Shown here one piece after another: positions 26,587 through 35,325 of a DNA stretch of 64,000 bases. The stretch spans positions 1,860,001 through 1,924,000 of the forward strand of contig NZ_WBXN01000004.1 of the NCBI RefSeq assembly GCF_008973465.1, read 5' to 3'. Numbering within the stretch: the stretch's first letter is position 1; every line of letters starts with the position of its first letter. The notes below the pieces were generated by a model. The model searched no databases, was not told where the DNA came from, and was given only the letters and a program-made list of their open reading frames with translations. The DNA is from Streptomyces sp. SS1-1. Its GTDB lineage: Bacteria > Actinomycetota > Actinomycetes > Streptomycetales > Streptomycetaceae. Made by a program: the position numbers and the translations under genes.

Positions 26587-27204
26587 GTGTCCGTACTCCC
26601 CCTGGTGTTCACAAGCGGCTGGGCCAGCGGCGTCAACGCGTACGCGGTGGTGCTGCTCCTCGGCATATTCGGCGCGACCGGACTGAGCGACGACGTCCCC
26701 GAGGCCCTTCAGCGGCCGGACGTGCTGATCGCGGCCGGTGTGCTCTTCCTGTGCGAGGCGATCGCCGACAAGATCCCGTACGTGGACTCGGCCTGGGACA
26801 CGGCGCACACCGTGATCCGCCCGGTGTCCGGCGCGGTCGTCGCCGCGCTGCTCGCCGGCCAGAGCGGATCGGTGCCGGAGCTGGCGGCGGGCGCGCTCGG
26901 CGGTTCCACGGCCCTGGTCAGCCATCTGGTCAAGGCCGGGACGCGGATGGCGGTCAACAGTTCCCCGGAACCGTTCAGCAACATCGTGGTGAGCCTCGCC
27001 GAGGACCTCGGGGTGGCCGCGCTCATCACCTTCGCGATCTTCCACCCCGTCGCCGCCGCCGTGATCGCGGGCGCGCTGCTGCTGGCCGGGGTGCTGCTGC
27101 TGTACTTCCTGGTCTCGCGCATCCGCCGCTTCCTGCGGCGCCGGGCCGAGCGGCGCGCCGAGAAGCGGCTCGCCCGCCCCGCCGTGACCCAGCGCCCCGG
27201 CTGA
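26587..27204 (+). CDS. DUF4126 family membrane protein
   Basis: 205 aa from the GTG at 26587 (VSVLPLVFTSGWASGVNAY). Multiple hydrophobic segments, an N-terminal TSGWASGVNAYAV family signature, and conserved SAWDTAHTVIRPV and GTRMAVNSSPEPFSNI loops; the C-terminal 25 residues are Arg-rich and cytoplasmic. The family has no known biochemical function. The start was set by the promoter: a -10 box ends 7 nt before this GTG, so the mRNA is probably leaderless. A near-consensus MacR site upstream suggests control by the MacRS two-component system, whose known targets are mainly membrane proteins. Confidence 0.82.
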   Translation: MSVLPLVFTSGWASGVNAYAVVLLLGIFGATGLSDDVPEALQRPDVLIAAGVLFLCEAIADKIPYVDSAWDTAHTVIRPVSGAVVAALLAGQSGSVPELAAGALGGSTALVSHLVKAGTRMAVNSSPEPFSNIVVSLAEDLGVAALITFAIFHPVAAAVIAGALLLAGVLLLYFLVSRIRRFLRRRAERRAEKRLARPAVTQRPG

Positions 27205-27259
27205 GCTGCGACGGAGCCCGGCGGTCCGGTTGTCGGCGGCGGCCGATAAGGTCCCCTCC

Positions 27260-28762
27260 ATGGCACGGATTGCGGTGATCGGCGCCGGGATGGGCGCCCT
27301 GGCGGCGGCGGCCCGGCTGGCCGTCGCGGGCCACCGGGTGACGGTGTACGAGCGGACGGAGACGTACGGCGGAGCGGTGCGCCGCTTCGAGCGCGACGGC
27401 TTCGCCTTCGACACGGGCCCCGGCCTGCTCCCGCTGCCCGCCGTGTACCGCGACCTGTTCGTCAAGACCGGCAAGGAGCCCCTGGAGGAGTGCGTCGACC
27501 TCGTCCAGGTCGACCCCTCCGCGCGGCACCTCTTCGCGGACGGCTCCGCCGCCGCGCTGCCGAACGCCTCACGCGCGGGCGTCGTCTCGGCCCTGGACGA
27601 GGCTCTGGGCGCCGGGGCCGGGCGCCGCTGGGGCGACTTCCTGGTCCGGGCCCGCGAGACCTGGGACCGCACGCGCAGACCGCTGCTGGAGGAGCCCCTG
27701 TGGCCCAACTGGCAGGTCCTGGCCGGGCGTGAGCCCTACCCGTCGGTGCCCCACAAGCGGCTGCTGCGCACCCGCCGCGCGGGCACCCTCGCCGAGGTCG
27801 GCGCCTGGGAGCTGCGCGACCCCCGGCTGACCGCCCTCCTGGAGAGCCACGCGCTCGCGTACGGCCTCGATCCCCGCGAGGTCCCGGCGAACGCGGCGGT
27901 GCTGCCGTACATGGAGCACGCCTTCGGGACCTGGTATGTGCGCGGTGGCATGCGGGAGTTGGCGCGAGCCGTCCACGAGCGGTGCGTGGCCCGCCGGGTC
28001 GCGTTCCACTTCGGCGCGGAGGTCGCGGCGATCCTGGAGCGGGACGGCCGGGTGTCGGGGCTGGAGCTGGCCGACGGGACGGCGGTGGAGGCCGACGTCG
28101 TGGTGAGCGGCGTCGCGCCCGGTGTGCTGGACCGGCTCGCGCGGGGCACGGCGGTGCGCGGCGAGGGCGAGGTCCCGCCGAGGCGCGGGGCCCCGAGCCG
28201 GCTGACGGTGCTGCTGGCCCTGCGGGGCGGCCGCCCGGACGGCACGGCGCATCGCACGGTGGTGCACGCCGAGGACCGGGAGGCGGAGCTGGAGGCCCTG
28301 TTCGGGCCCGCCGCGGGCATGGCGCCGCGCCCCACGGTCACGGTGCTGCGGCCCGGCGACCCGGCCCTGGTGCCGGACGCCGGTCATGAGGCGGTCACGC
28401 TCGTGGCGACGGTACCGGCCGGCGGCGCCTCCGCCGAGGAGACGGCCCGGCGCGCGGACGATCTGGTGACGGTCGCCGGGCGGGCGGTCCCCGATCTGCG
28501 GGAGCGTCTGCTGTGGCGCGAGGTCCTGACCCCGGCCGACGTCGAGGAGGCGACGGGCGCGGAGGGCGGCGCCGTCCCGGCCCCGGCGCTGGCCACGGCG
28601 GACGGACGGATGCTGCACGCGGCCAACAGCACAGATCTGACAGGGCTGTTCACGGTCGGCGGCTGGTCGCACCCCGGCGGCGGGCTGCCGCACGCGGGCA
28701 TGTCCGGCGCGCTGGTGGCCGGGCTGATCGTGGAGGGTCCGGGGTTCCAGGGCTCGCGATGA
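27260..28762 (+). CDS. FAD-dependent oxidoreductase, phytoene-desaturase-like
   Basis: 500 aa flavoprotein of the amine oxidase/phytoene desaturase superfamily. The N-terminal dinucleotide-binding motif GAGMGALAAAARLA (8-21) ends with an acidic residue at 31 (VYERTETYGG), and the C-terminal FAD loop is FTVGGWSHPGGGLPHAGMSGALVAG. No carotenoid genes are nearby, so the CrtI-like label describes the fold only; substrate unknown. A TAAGGT hexamer (27247-27252) ends 7 nt before ATG 27260, suggesting a leaderless start. It converges with the next gene with a 19-nt gap. Confidence 0.85.
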   Translation: MARIAVIGAGMGALAAAARLAVAGHRVTVYERTETYGGAVRRFERDGFAFDTGPGLLPLPAVYRDLFVKTGKEPLEECVDLVQVDPSARHLFADGSAAALPNASRAGVVSALDEALGAGAGRRWGDFLVRARETWDRTRRPLLEEPLWPNWQVLAGREPYPSVPHKRLLRTRRAGTLAEVGAWELRDPRLTALLESHALAYGLDPREVPANAAVLPYMEHAFGTWYVRGGMRELARAVHERCVARRVAFHFGAEVAAILERDGRVSGLELADGTAVEADVVVSGVAPGVLDRLARGTAVRGEGEVPPRRGAPSRLTVLLALRGGRPDGTAHRTVVHAEDREAELEALFGPAAGMAPRPTVTVLRPGDPALVPDAGHEAVTLVATVPAGGASAEETARRADDLVTVAGRAVPDLRERLLWREVLTPADVEEATGAEGGAVPAPALATADGRMLHAANSTDLTGLFTVGGWSHPGGGLPHAGMSGALVAGLIVEGPGFQGSR

Positions 28763-28781
28763 GCCCCGGCGGGCGGACCCG

Positions 28782-29738
28782 TCAGAAACGGTACTGCTCG
28801 TCGTAACCGGGGCCCTGCTGCTGCCCGTTGCCCTGGTAGGGGTACTGCTGCTGCTCGGGCGGGAGCTCGGCGCCGTACTCGTCGGTGCGCTGCTGCGGGA
28901 CCCAGACTCCGCCGGGCGGGGTGCCCTCGGGGTAGGTGCCGGTGGCGTACGGGTCCTGCCCGTAGTTCTGCTGGCCGTACTGCTGCTGCCCGTAGGCGTC
29001 GTAGGAGGCGCCGCCGTAGGTCTGCGTGCCGATGTACGGGTCGGAGTAGGCGGCGTACTGCTGCTGGCCGTTCGCGTCGTAGCCGTACTGCTGCTGGTCG
29101 TACCCGGTGTAGCCGTCGTACCCGTAGCTCTGGTCGGCGGTGGCGTACTGCTCCTGGGACTGGCCGGCGTCGGCGTAGCCCTGCTGCTGGGCTGCGGCGT
29201 AGGCGGCGTCGCTGTACACGCCGTAGGAGCCGGTGTCCTCGGGAAGGGGCTGCGGCTCGTAGACGGCGGTCGACTCGGCGGCCGCTTCCCGGCCGCCGCG
29301 CGCGGGCGTGAACACGTCGTCGCGGTCGTAGTCGTCGGTGCCGTAACCGGCGTGGTCGCGGCCGTAGTCGGGGCCGTCGTCCGCGTAGCCGTCGCCGGCC
29401 TCCAGGTCGGAGACCTCCAGGGTCGGTTCCTGCCGGTCGTCGTGCTCGTCGTGGCGGCGCTTGGAGCCCAGGGGGCCGAGGGCCGGCGCGGAGACCGCCC
29501 AGCCGGCGGAGAAGCCGCGGCGGAACGACAGCGTGACGTAGGTCTGCCCGATGGCGAAGGTGGCGGCGCCCACGCCGATGATGACCACGGATCGCGTGAG
29601 CACGCCGAGGACGACGGCGAGGAAGCCGACGAAGGCGACCAGCCGCCAGCGCAGCCGCGCCTTGTACTGCAGCAGCACCTCGCCGAGCAGCCACAGCGCG
29701 ACGACGCCGAACGCGATGTAGAGGACCGTCAAGCCCAT
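28782..29738 (-). CDS. Membrane protein with Tyr/Gln/Gly-rich low-complexity tail
   Basis: 318 aa. Two N-terminal membrane segment groups (about 2-20 and 33-70) are followed by a short basic stretch (KRRHDEHDD) and a long acidic-then-Tyr/Gln/Gly/Ala-rich tail (about 100-318) full of YGQQQYGQQNYG-like runs. The tail resembles prion-like or phase-separating domains and is predicted to be disordered and cytoplasmic or surface-exposed depending on topology. It begins with GAGAGGGG before ATG 29738. No functional family is recognised with confidence. Confidence 0.75.
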   Translation of the reverse strand: MGLTVLYIAFGVVALWLLGEVLLQYKARLRWRLVAFVGFLAVVLGVLTRSVVIIGVGAATFAIGQTYVTLSFRRGFSAGWAVSAPALGPLGSKRRHDEHDDRQEPTLEVSDLEAGDGYADDGPDYGRDHAGYGTDDYDRDDVFTPARGGREAAAESTAVYEPQPLPEDTGSYGVYSDAAYAAAQQQGYADAGQSQEQYATADQSYGYDGYTGYDQQQYGYDANGQQQYAAYSDPYIGTQTYGGASYDAYGQQQYGQQNYGQDPYATGTYPEGTPPGGVWVPQQRTDEYGAELPPEQQQYPYQGNGQQQGPGYDEQYRF

Positions 29739-29795
29739 GTACGCCCCTCTCCCAGTGGCCGCCTACGCAGTGTGACGTATATCAGGACGACCGGT

Positions 29796-30719
29796 CTAGG
29801 CCTGCGGTGGGTGGTGCAGGCCCAGGTTCTCGTGGATTTCCAGTGTCGCCGTGGAGTTGTTGAGCGTGATGAAGTGCAGTCCGGGCACTCCCTCGGCCAG
29901 AAGCCGTGCGCAGAACTCGGTGGCGAACTCGATACCGATGGAGCGTACCGCCGCGGGATCGTCCTTCGCTGTGAGGATCCGCTCTCTCAGGGCGTCCGGG
30001 AACGACGCGTTGGTGAGCGAGGGGATCCGTTCGAGCGTCCGGACGGATCCGATGGGCATGATCTCCGGGATGATCGGGGTGTCGCAGCCGGCGGCGGCGA
30101 CCCGGTCGCGCAGCCGCAGGTAGTCCTCCGGGTCGAAGAACATCTGCGTGATCGCGTAGTCCGCGCCGGCCCGGCACTTGTCCACGAAGTGCCGGACGTC
30201 GGTCTCCGGGTCGGCGGAGCGCGGGTGCATCGCCGGGAAGGCGGCGACGCCGACGCAGAAGTCCCCGGACGCCTTGATCAGTTCGACGAGTTCGGCGGCG
30301 TAGGTGAGGCCGCGGGGGTGCGCCACCCAGTCGCCCAGCGGGTCGCCGGGCGGGTCGCCGCGCAGGGCCAGCATGTTGCGGATCCCGGCGTCGGCGTACT
30401 GCCCGATGATGTTCCGCAGGTCGGCCACCGAGTGGTCGACGGCGGTGAGGTGGGCGATCGGCGTGAGCGTGGTGTCGGAGGCGATGGCCTCGGTCGCCTT
30501 GACGGTGCCGGCGCGCGTGGAGCCCCCGGCGCCGTACGTCACGGAGACGAAGTCGGGCCGGACGGCCTCGACCCTGCGCAGCGCGTTCCACAGGTTCCGC
30601 TCGCCCTTGGGGGTCTTGGGGGCGTAGAACTCGAAGGAATACGTCGTCTTGCCGGTCGCGAGCATCTCGCGCACGGTACGAGCGTGGTCCGACCTGATGG
30701 ATGCGGTGCCGAGGGCCAT
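29796..30719 (-). CDS. metF: 5,10-methylenetetrahydrofolate reductase MetF
   Basis: Reduces 5,10-methylene-THF to 5-methyl-THF for methionine synthesis. It has 307 aa, a normal FAD-containing TIM barrel: [13 protein letters not shown] near the N-terminus, [21 protein letters not shown] (FAD-binding loop) and [15 protein letters not shown]. The ATG at 30719 has no Shine-Dalgarno sequence; instead a TAACCT -10 lies 6 nt upstream with TTGGGG at -35, pointing to a leaderless transcript. The same place next to Rv2175c-like and PASTA-kinase genes is seen in mycobacteria. Confidence 0.96.
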   Translation of the reverse strand: MALGTASIRSDHARTVREMLATGKTTYSFEFYAPKTPKGERNLWNALRRVEAVRPDFVSVTYGAGGSTRAGTVKATEAIASDTTLTPIAHLTAVDHSVADLRNIIGQYADAGIRNMLALRGDPPGDPLGDWVAHPRGLTYAAELVELIKASGDFCVGVAAFPAMHPRSADPETDVRHFVDKCRAGADYAITQMFFDPEDYLRLRDRVAAAGCDTPIIPEIMPIGSVRTLERIPSLTNASFPDALRERILTAKDDPAAVRSIGIEFATEFCARLLAEGVPGLHFITLNNSTATLEIHENLGLHHPPQA

Positions 30720-30725
30720 ACCCGC

Positions 30726-30754
30726 AGGTTAACCAGGGGTACCCGGTCCCCCAA
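30726..30754 (-). promoter_or_regulatory. metF promoter, leaderless
   Basis: Minus strand TTGGGG (30754-30749), a 17-nt spacer, then TAACCT (30731-30726), 6 nt before the ATG, placing the start site on or next to the start codon. Confidence 0.5.
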
Positions 30755-30921
30755 CCGGACGCCGGACATTTGCCCGATTTGTCGGGCCCGTGTCCACCCC
30801 TTGGACAGATCGCGGCCGAAAAGCACCCCGAACCCCCTCCAAGATCCCCACCCGCCCACCATCCGAGACAACCCGGCGCCGAAAATGAGACGCCGGTTCA
30901 GGCGCCGGTGCAGACGCCGGT

Positions 30922-31569
30922 TCAGTCCTGCCGCAGCCGCTTCGCGAACTCGGCGGCGGCGGCACCGGGGTCGTCCGCCTCCGTGAGGGCCCGGACGACG
31001 ACGACCCGGCGGGCCCCGGCCTCCAGCACCTGGTCGAGATTGCCGAGGTCGATGCCGCCGATGGCGAACCAGGGGCGCTCGGTGCCGAGGGCGGCGGTGT
31101 GGCGGACCAGGCCGAGACCGGGGGCGGGCCGGCCGGGCTTGGTCGGGGTGGGCCAGCAGGGGCCGGTGCAGAAGTAGTCGACGCCCTCCTGGACGGCGGC
31201 CGCGTCGGCCTCCTCCTCGCTGTGCGTGGAGCGGCCGATCAGGACGTCGGGGCCGAGGATCGCCCGGGCCGCGGGGACGGGCAGGTCGCCCTGCCCGAGG
31301 TGCAGGACGCCGGCGCCGGCGGCATGGGCCACGTCGGCCCGGTCGTTGACGGCGAGGAGTTTGCCGTGCCGGGCGCACGCCTCGGCGAGGACCCGCAGAT
31401 GCTCCAGCTCCTCGGCGGCCTCCATGCCCTTGTCGCGCAGCTGCACGATGTCGACGCCACCGGCGAGCACGGCGTCCAGGAACTCCGCGAGGTCGCCCTG
31501 GCGCCTGCGGGCGTCGGTGCACAGATAGAGCCGGGCGTCGGCGAGTCGCGCGCGGGCGGTGTCGGACAT
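30922..31569 (-). CDS. thiE: Thiamine phosphate synthase ThiE
   Basis: Couples the thiazole and pyrimidine phosphates to make thiamine phosphate. It has 215 aa from ATG 31569 and is a single TIM barrel: QLRDKG (about 43-48), [29 protein letters not shown] and the phosphate-binding FAIGGI. A CAGGGGGC is a plausible ribosome binding site; an open frame continues upstream but is not family sequence. It lies apart from thiO-thiS-thiG (3.8 kb away, other strand). I looked for a TPP riboswitch in its leader and found none. Confidence 0.95.
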   Translation of the reverse strand: MSDTARARLADARLYLCTDARRRQGDLAEFLDAVLAGGVDIVQLRDKGMEAAEELEHLRVLAEACARHGKLLAVNDRADVAHAAGAGVLHLGQGDLPVPAARAILGPDVLIGRSTHSEEEADAAAVQEGVDYFCTGPCWPTPTKPGRPAPGLGLVRHTAALGTERPWFAIGGIDLGNLDQVLEAGARRVVVVRALTEADDPGAAAAEFAKRLRQD

Positions 31570-31649
31570 GCGGGGCCCCCTGGGGTCGGTGGTGCCGGGG
31601 TCCGGACGGGTGCCGGACGCCTGGCACGGTACCCGGGGCCCTCCGCCGG

Positions 31650-31711
31650 GGTCCTGCGCAGGGCACGGGTGCACCGCGGGGGTCCTGTGGAGGGCACGGG
31701 TGCGCCGCGGG
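31650..31711. repeat. Two-copy 31-bp tandem repeat
   Basis: Units 31650-31680 and 31681-31711 agree at 28 of 31 positions (start GGTCCTG, end CCGCGGG). They lie in the 249-nt gap between the thiE start and the end of the Rv2175c-like gene. No coding or regulatory function is evident. Confidence 0.7.
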
Positions 31712-31818
31712 GCGCGCGATGCGGATGCCGCGCCCCGGGCGTACGCCCGCCGGCCGGTGTTCCGGGCCGCGTGTCGTCCGCGGCGCGGGTCCGGCCGGAC
31801 GGGCCGGGTGCGGTCGGG

Positions 31819-32184
31819 TCAGACGGCGAGCGCCTGGGCGCGGCGCTTCACCTCCGTGCCGCGGTTCTCGCTGAGGGCCTGCGCGGGCGTGCCGGGCAGG
31901 GAGGGGTCGGGAGTGAAGAGCCACTCCAGCATCTCTTCGTCGGTGAAGCCGTCGTCCCGCAGGAGCGTCAGGGTCCCGGTCAGGCCCTTGACGACCTTGT
32001 CCCCGTCGATGAAGGCGGCGGGGACGTGCAGCGCGCGGTTCTCACCCCGGCGTACGGCGATGAGCTGGCCCTCCTTGACCAGCTGCCGGACACGGGTCAC
32101 CTCGACGCCGAGCATCTCGGCGATGTCGGGAAGGGTGAGCCAGGCGGGGACGAGAGCATCGATCTTTGCGTCAATCTCGGTCAC
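31819..32184 (-). CDS. Rv2175c-family DNA-binding protein
   Basis: 121 aa from GTG 32184 (VTEIDAKIDALVPAWL). It contains a winged helix-turn-helix like segment (LPDIAEMLGVEVTRVRQLVKEGQL) and a C-terminal half typical of the family (TLTLLRDDGFTDEEMLEWLF). In M. tuberculosis Rv2175c is a nucleoid-associated DNA-binding protein phosphorylated by the neighbouring kinase PknL; a PASTA kinase gene lies 5.4 kb away here. The target DNA is not known. An ATG or GTG further upstream could extend it by 8 residues, but homologues begin here. Confidence 0.88.
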   Translation of the reverse strand: MTEIDAKIDALVPAWLTLPDIAEMLGVEVTRVRQLVKEGQLIAVRRGENRALHVPAAFIDGDKVVKGLTGTLTLLRDDGFTDEEMLEWLFTPDPSLPGTPAQALSENRGTEVKRRAQALAV

Positions 32185-32260
32185 GGGAACAAGCCTGCCA
32201 TCTGGCACCGACAGTCGGAAGTCAGGCCGGTCCGGCCGGGCGCCGCCGCGCCCCGGAGCG

Positions 32261-33478
32261 TCACGCCGTCGCCGCCTTCAGGGGCCGCGCGGGGTCGGCC
32301 AGCAGCGAGGCGTCCATCGGTGTGCCCGCCTCGATCAGCCGCCGTCCCTGGGCGAGGTCCCGGGGCCGGCCCACCGCCAGGAGGGCGGCCAGCCGCCCTT
32401 CCCGCAGCCAGCACACCGACCAGGCGGGGCCCGCCGGGTCGCCGCGCCACAGCAGGGTGTCGGCGCCCGGGTGGTGTCCGGCGTACTGCACGAACCGGCC
32501 GAACTGCTCGGACCAGAAGTAGGGCACGGGGTCGTAGCGCGCGGTGGTCTCGCCGAGGATGCCGGCGGCGACCGTGCGCGGCCCCTGGAGGGCGTTGTCC
32601 CAGTGGTGGACCAGCAGCCGCTCGCCGTAGCGCCCGGAGGGGAAGGAGGCGCAGTCGCCGACCGCGTACACGTCCGGCGCCGAGGTGCGCAGCCGGTCGT
32701 CGGCCAGCACCTCGCCGTGCGCGCCGAGCGCGATGTCCGAGCCGGTGAGCCAGGCGGTGGCGGGCCGGGCCCCGATGCCGACGACGACGGCGCCGGCGGG
32801 CACGCGCGTGCCGTCGTCCAGGACGACCGCTCCGGCCTCGACGCGCTCCACGCGCGTGCCGGTGCGCAGGACGGCACCGCTGTCCGCGTACCAGGCGGCC
32901 ATCGGCGCGGCGACCTCGGCGGGCAGGGCGCCCGCGAGCGGCCGTTCGGCGGCCTCCACGACGGTGACCGCGCAGCCGGCCTCGCGGGCGGCGGTGGTGA
33001 ACTCGGCGCCGATCCAGCCGGCGCCGACGACCACGACGTCGTGCTGCCGGGCGAGCACCGGGCGCAGCCGTTCGGCGTCGTCCAGGGTGCGCAGCAGGTG
33101 CACGCCGGGGACGCCCTCGGTGCCGGGCAGCCGCAGGGGTTCGGCACCGGTGGCGAGGACCAGCACGTCGTACGGGACGGGCCCGGTCTCGGTGTCCAGG
33201 ACGCGGTCGGCGGTGCGGACGCCCAGCACCTCGCAGCCGAGGCGGAGTTCGACGCCGAGCGCCTCGAAGTCGACGTCGAACGCGGAGCCCTCGGCCGTGC
33301 CGAGCAGCACGGCCTTGGACAGGGGCGGGCGGTCGTAGGGCTGGTGGGCCTCGGCGCCGATCAGGGTGATCGTCCCGGCGAAGCCCTTCTCCCGCAGGGC
33401 GACCGCCGTCTGCACACCGGCCATGCCGGCGCCGGCGACGACCACGGACCGCGGTGACTGGGTGGTTGGCTCGCTCAC
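32261..33478 (-). CDS. FAD/NAD(P)-dependent pyridine nucleotide-disulfide-type reductase
   Basis: 405 aa, resembling ferredoxin/rubredoxin reductases. There are two dinucleotide folds: the FAD-binding VVVAGAGMAGVQTA near residue 12 and the NAD(P)-binding VVVVGAGWIGAEF, plus the second FAD motif VYAVGDCAS. No CxxC redox pair follows the FAD domain, so it is not a thioredoxin-type enzyme. The electron acceptor is unknown. The start GTG 33478 has a TATGGT hexamer 6 nt upstream and no ribosome binding site, suggesting leaderless translation. Confidence 0.86.
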   Translation of the reverse strand: MSEPTTQSPRSVVVAGAGMAGVQTAVALREKGFAGTITLIGAEAHQPYDRPPLSKAVLLGTAEGSAFDVDFEALGVELRLGCEVLGVRTADRVLDTETGPVPYDVLVLATGAEPLRLPGTEGVPGVHLLRTLDDAERLRPVLARQHDVVVVGAGWIGAEFTTAAREAGCAVTVVEAAERPLAGALPAEVAAPMAAWYADSGAVLRTGTRVERVEAGAVVLDDGTRVPAGAVVVGIGARPATAWLTGSDIALGAHGEVLADDRLRTSAPDVYAVGDCASFPSGRYGERLLVHHWDNALQGPRTVAAGILGETTARYDPVPYFWSEQFGRFVQYAGHHPGADTLLWRGDPAGPAWSVCWLREGRLAALLAVGRPRDLAQGRRLIEAGTPMDASLLADPARPLKAATA

Positions 33479-33501
33479 CCGATCACCATAGACACTCGTC
33501 G

Positions 33502-34695
33502 TCAGCTCGGGTTCCGGCCCCGCCCGCGGCGCGCGACGGCGAGCGTGCCCGCACCCGCGACCACCACCGCGGCGGCCACGCCCGTGAGGGGCAGCGTCGA
33601 GGAGCCGGTGTCCGCCAGTTCGCCGCCCCCCGTGGTTCCGGCGCCACCGGTCGACGTCGACCCGCCGGCCGTGCCACCCGCCGAGCCGCCTGTCGAGCCA
33701 CCCGTCGAGCCGGTCGTCCCTCCGCCCGTCACGTCCAGCGTGATGTCGGCCTTGTCGTTGGACCTGTCGGGGTCGAACGAGCGGTGTTCGGGGCTCAGCG
33801 CGATCGAGCCCTTGGCGCCGGCGATCCGCTTGTCGATCCTCAGCTTGAACGTGTAGGCCAGGTGGGCGTCCTCCTCCATGTTCAGACCGAAGTGCGAGGG
33901 GCAGTGATACGTCCCGCCCTTGTCGTGGCAGTAGTAGTCGCGCTTGACGACCGAGGTTCCGGCGGGAAGCCTGATCAGGATCTGGACGCCCGACACCCCG
34001 TCCTCCTCCAGGAGCCAGGCGGGCCCGGCGTTGGCGAACGCCACCTTCATCGTCACCGTGTCGCCGACCTTCCCGCTCAACGCGGTACCCGTCACCTGCT
34101 GGTCGGCCGTGTTGACGGTGGTGACCGGCACGCGGACGTACTGCGCGGAACCCGCGCCCCCGGCCGGCCCCTCGACCAGTCCCACGGCCGGCGCGGTCCC
34201 CTGCTCCGACGGCTCCCCGTTCTCGTCGTCCGACGGGGCGGACCCGTACCCGATCCGCAGCCGCAGCCTGTCGTTGTAGGCGCGGTCCAGTGCCTTGACC
34301 CGGAGAGGCTTCTCGGGCGTGAGGACGGCGCCCGGCTCCACCGGCTGGTCGTACGCGCACGTCGCGGTCCAGTACTCGGGCATCTCGTCGTAGGACCTGA
34401 CGTGCTGCACACGGCAGTTGGAGGGGACGTCCACGAAATCGAGCCCCCGGGTGACGGAGTAGGAGACCCACGCCTTCTCGGCGGTCACGGTGCCCTTGTT
34501 CGCCACGGTGACCGGCAGGTCGAACGTGTCCCCCGGCCGCAGCCCATGGACCGGCTCGACGCCTCCGAGGACCAGGTCGGGTTCGGCTTCCTCGCCGAAG
34601 GCGGCGGGAGCCGCGGCCAGCACGATCAGGCCGGCGGCGCCGAGGGCGCCGGCGACGGCACGGGAGGCGCGGCGGTGGTACGGGAGTGTCGGCAT
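33502..34695 (-). CDS. Sortase-anchored surface protein
   Basis: 397 aa from ATG 34695 (AGAGGA upstream). N-terminal signal peptide (basic start, then AGALGAAGLIVLAAAPAAFG, likely cut near residue 33), two Ig-like/DUF11-like beta domains, a Gly/Ser/Thr wall-spanning linker, then the sorting signal: LADTG (360-364), LPLTG (368-372), a hydrophobic segment and a basic RRGRGR tail. LAxTG is the motif used by Streptomyces class E sortases. Two Cys pairs suggest disulfides. Ligand and role are unknown; no sortase gene lies in the window. Confidence 0.82.
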   Translation of the reverse strand: MPTLPYHRRASRAVAGALGAAGLIVLAAAPAAFGEEAEPDLVLGGVEPVHGLRPGDTFDLPVTVANKGTVTAEKAWVSYSVTRGLDFVDVPSNCRVQHVRSYDEMPEYWTATCAYDQPVEPGAVLTPEKPLRVKALDRAYNDRLRLRIGYGSAPSDDENGEPSEQGTAPAVGLVEGPAGGAGSAQYVRVPVTTVNTADQQVTGTALSGKVGDTVTMKVAFANAGPAWLLEEDGVSGVQILIRLPAGTSVVKRDYYCHDKGGTYHCPSHFGLNMEEDAHLAYTFKLRIDKRIAGAKGSIALSPEHRSFDPDRSNDKADITLDVTGGGTTGSTGGSTGGSAGGTAGGSTSTGGAGTTGGGELADTGSSTLPLTGVAAAVVVAGAGTLAVARRGRGRNPS

Positions 34696-34819
34696 GGAGA
34701 CATCCTCTGCTGGGACGCGGGAGGCGGACGGCGCCTTCCGGGGGAACGGCCCTTCTCCGGTTGGACCCTCGCGGATCTCCGACGGTTGTACGCCCGGCGC
34801 CTTCTCCGCCGTACCGCCG

Positions 34820-35164
34820 TCAGGACGCGGGCACCTGCTCGACGACACTGGTGCCGCTGCCCGCCTGCGACTCCCACTCCCAGGTCTCCGTCAGGCGCAC
34901 GCGCCCGTCGGGGAGTTCGCCCACCGTGGACACGCAGTGGCCCGAGGAGGTCGTGCCGTCCCGCTTGAGCTGCACGTACCGGAAGTCCAGCCGGTCGCCG
35001 TCCCGGGTGCCGACAAGGTGCCCGCGCACGACGTCGCCGCCGGTGTACTCGGCCCAGACCACGCCGTCCCGCTCGTGGTAGGTGAACCGGGTGCGCGTCC
35101 CCACCTGCCCCGGCGCCTGGTCGGCGACGGGGGCGAGGACGAGACCGTCGAGCGAGCGGGCCAT
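34820..35164 (-). CDS. Conserved actinobacterial hypothetical protein
   Basis: 114 aa from ATG 35164 with AGGGAG upstream. It is soluble, beta-rich and contains repeated aromatic/acidic strands (TRTRFTYHERDGVVWAEYTGGDVVRGHLVGT and RLTETWEWES). The pattern suggests a small beta-barrel, but I recognise no named family. It is transcribed divergently from the thiamine operon, whose riboswitch begins 59 nt away. The intact frame, normal codon use and ribosome binding site make it a real gene. Confidence 0.75.
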   Translation of the reverse strand: MARSLDGLVLAPVADQAPGQVGTRTRFTYHERDGVVWAEYTGGDVVRGHLVGTRDGDRLDFRYVQLKRDGTTSSGHCVSTVGELPDGRVRLTETWEWESQAGSGTSVVEQVPAS

Positions 35165-35178
35165 GCGGGGAGGCTCCC

Positions 35179-35208
35179 TTACCGATACCTGGGGCTGCGG
35201 GCTAGGGT
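35179..35208 (+). promoter_or_regulatory. Promoter of thiO-thiS-thiG
   Basis: TTACCG (35179-35184), an 18-nt spacer, then TAGGGT (35203-35208); the start site is expected near 35215, just before the TPP riboswitch. Confidence 0.5.
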
Positions 35209-35222
35209 GGCCACCGTAGAGC

Positions 35223-35312
35223 ACTCGCGGGAGCCCGGACGCACCGGGCTGAGAGGGAGGCTGGCGGCCTCCGACCGTACGAACCTGATCCGGGTCATGC
35301 CGGCGAAGGGAG
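35223..35312 (+). promoter_or_regulatory. TPP riboswitch (THI element)
   Basis: The conserved aptamer blocks appear in order: the 5' stem region around GGGAGCCC, CTGAGA (35249-35254), a variable hairpin, ACCTGATC (35283-35290), and the 3' GCCGGCGAAGGGAG (35299-35312). The last block pairs in stem P1 and is followed by GGGG, the ribosome binding site for thiO at 35326. When TPP is bound, the site should be sequestered, giving translational control of thiamine synthesis genes. Confidence 0.95.
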
Positions 35313-35325
35313 GGGCTGGACGCCC

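Noticed and set aside
31570..31818. TPP riboswitch for thiE
   Set aside because: None of the conserved blocks (CTGAGA, ACCTGAT, GCGNAGGGA) are present; only a tandem repeat.
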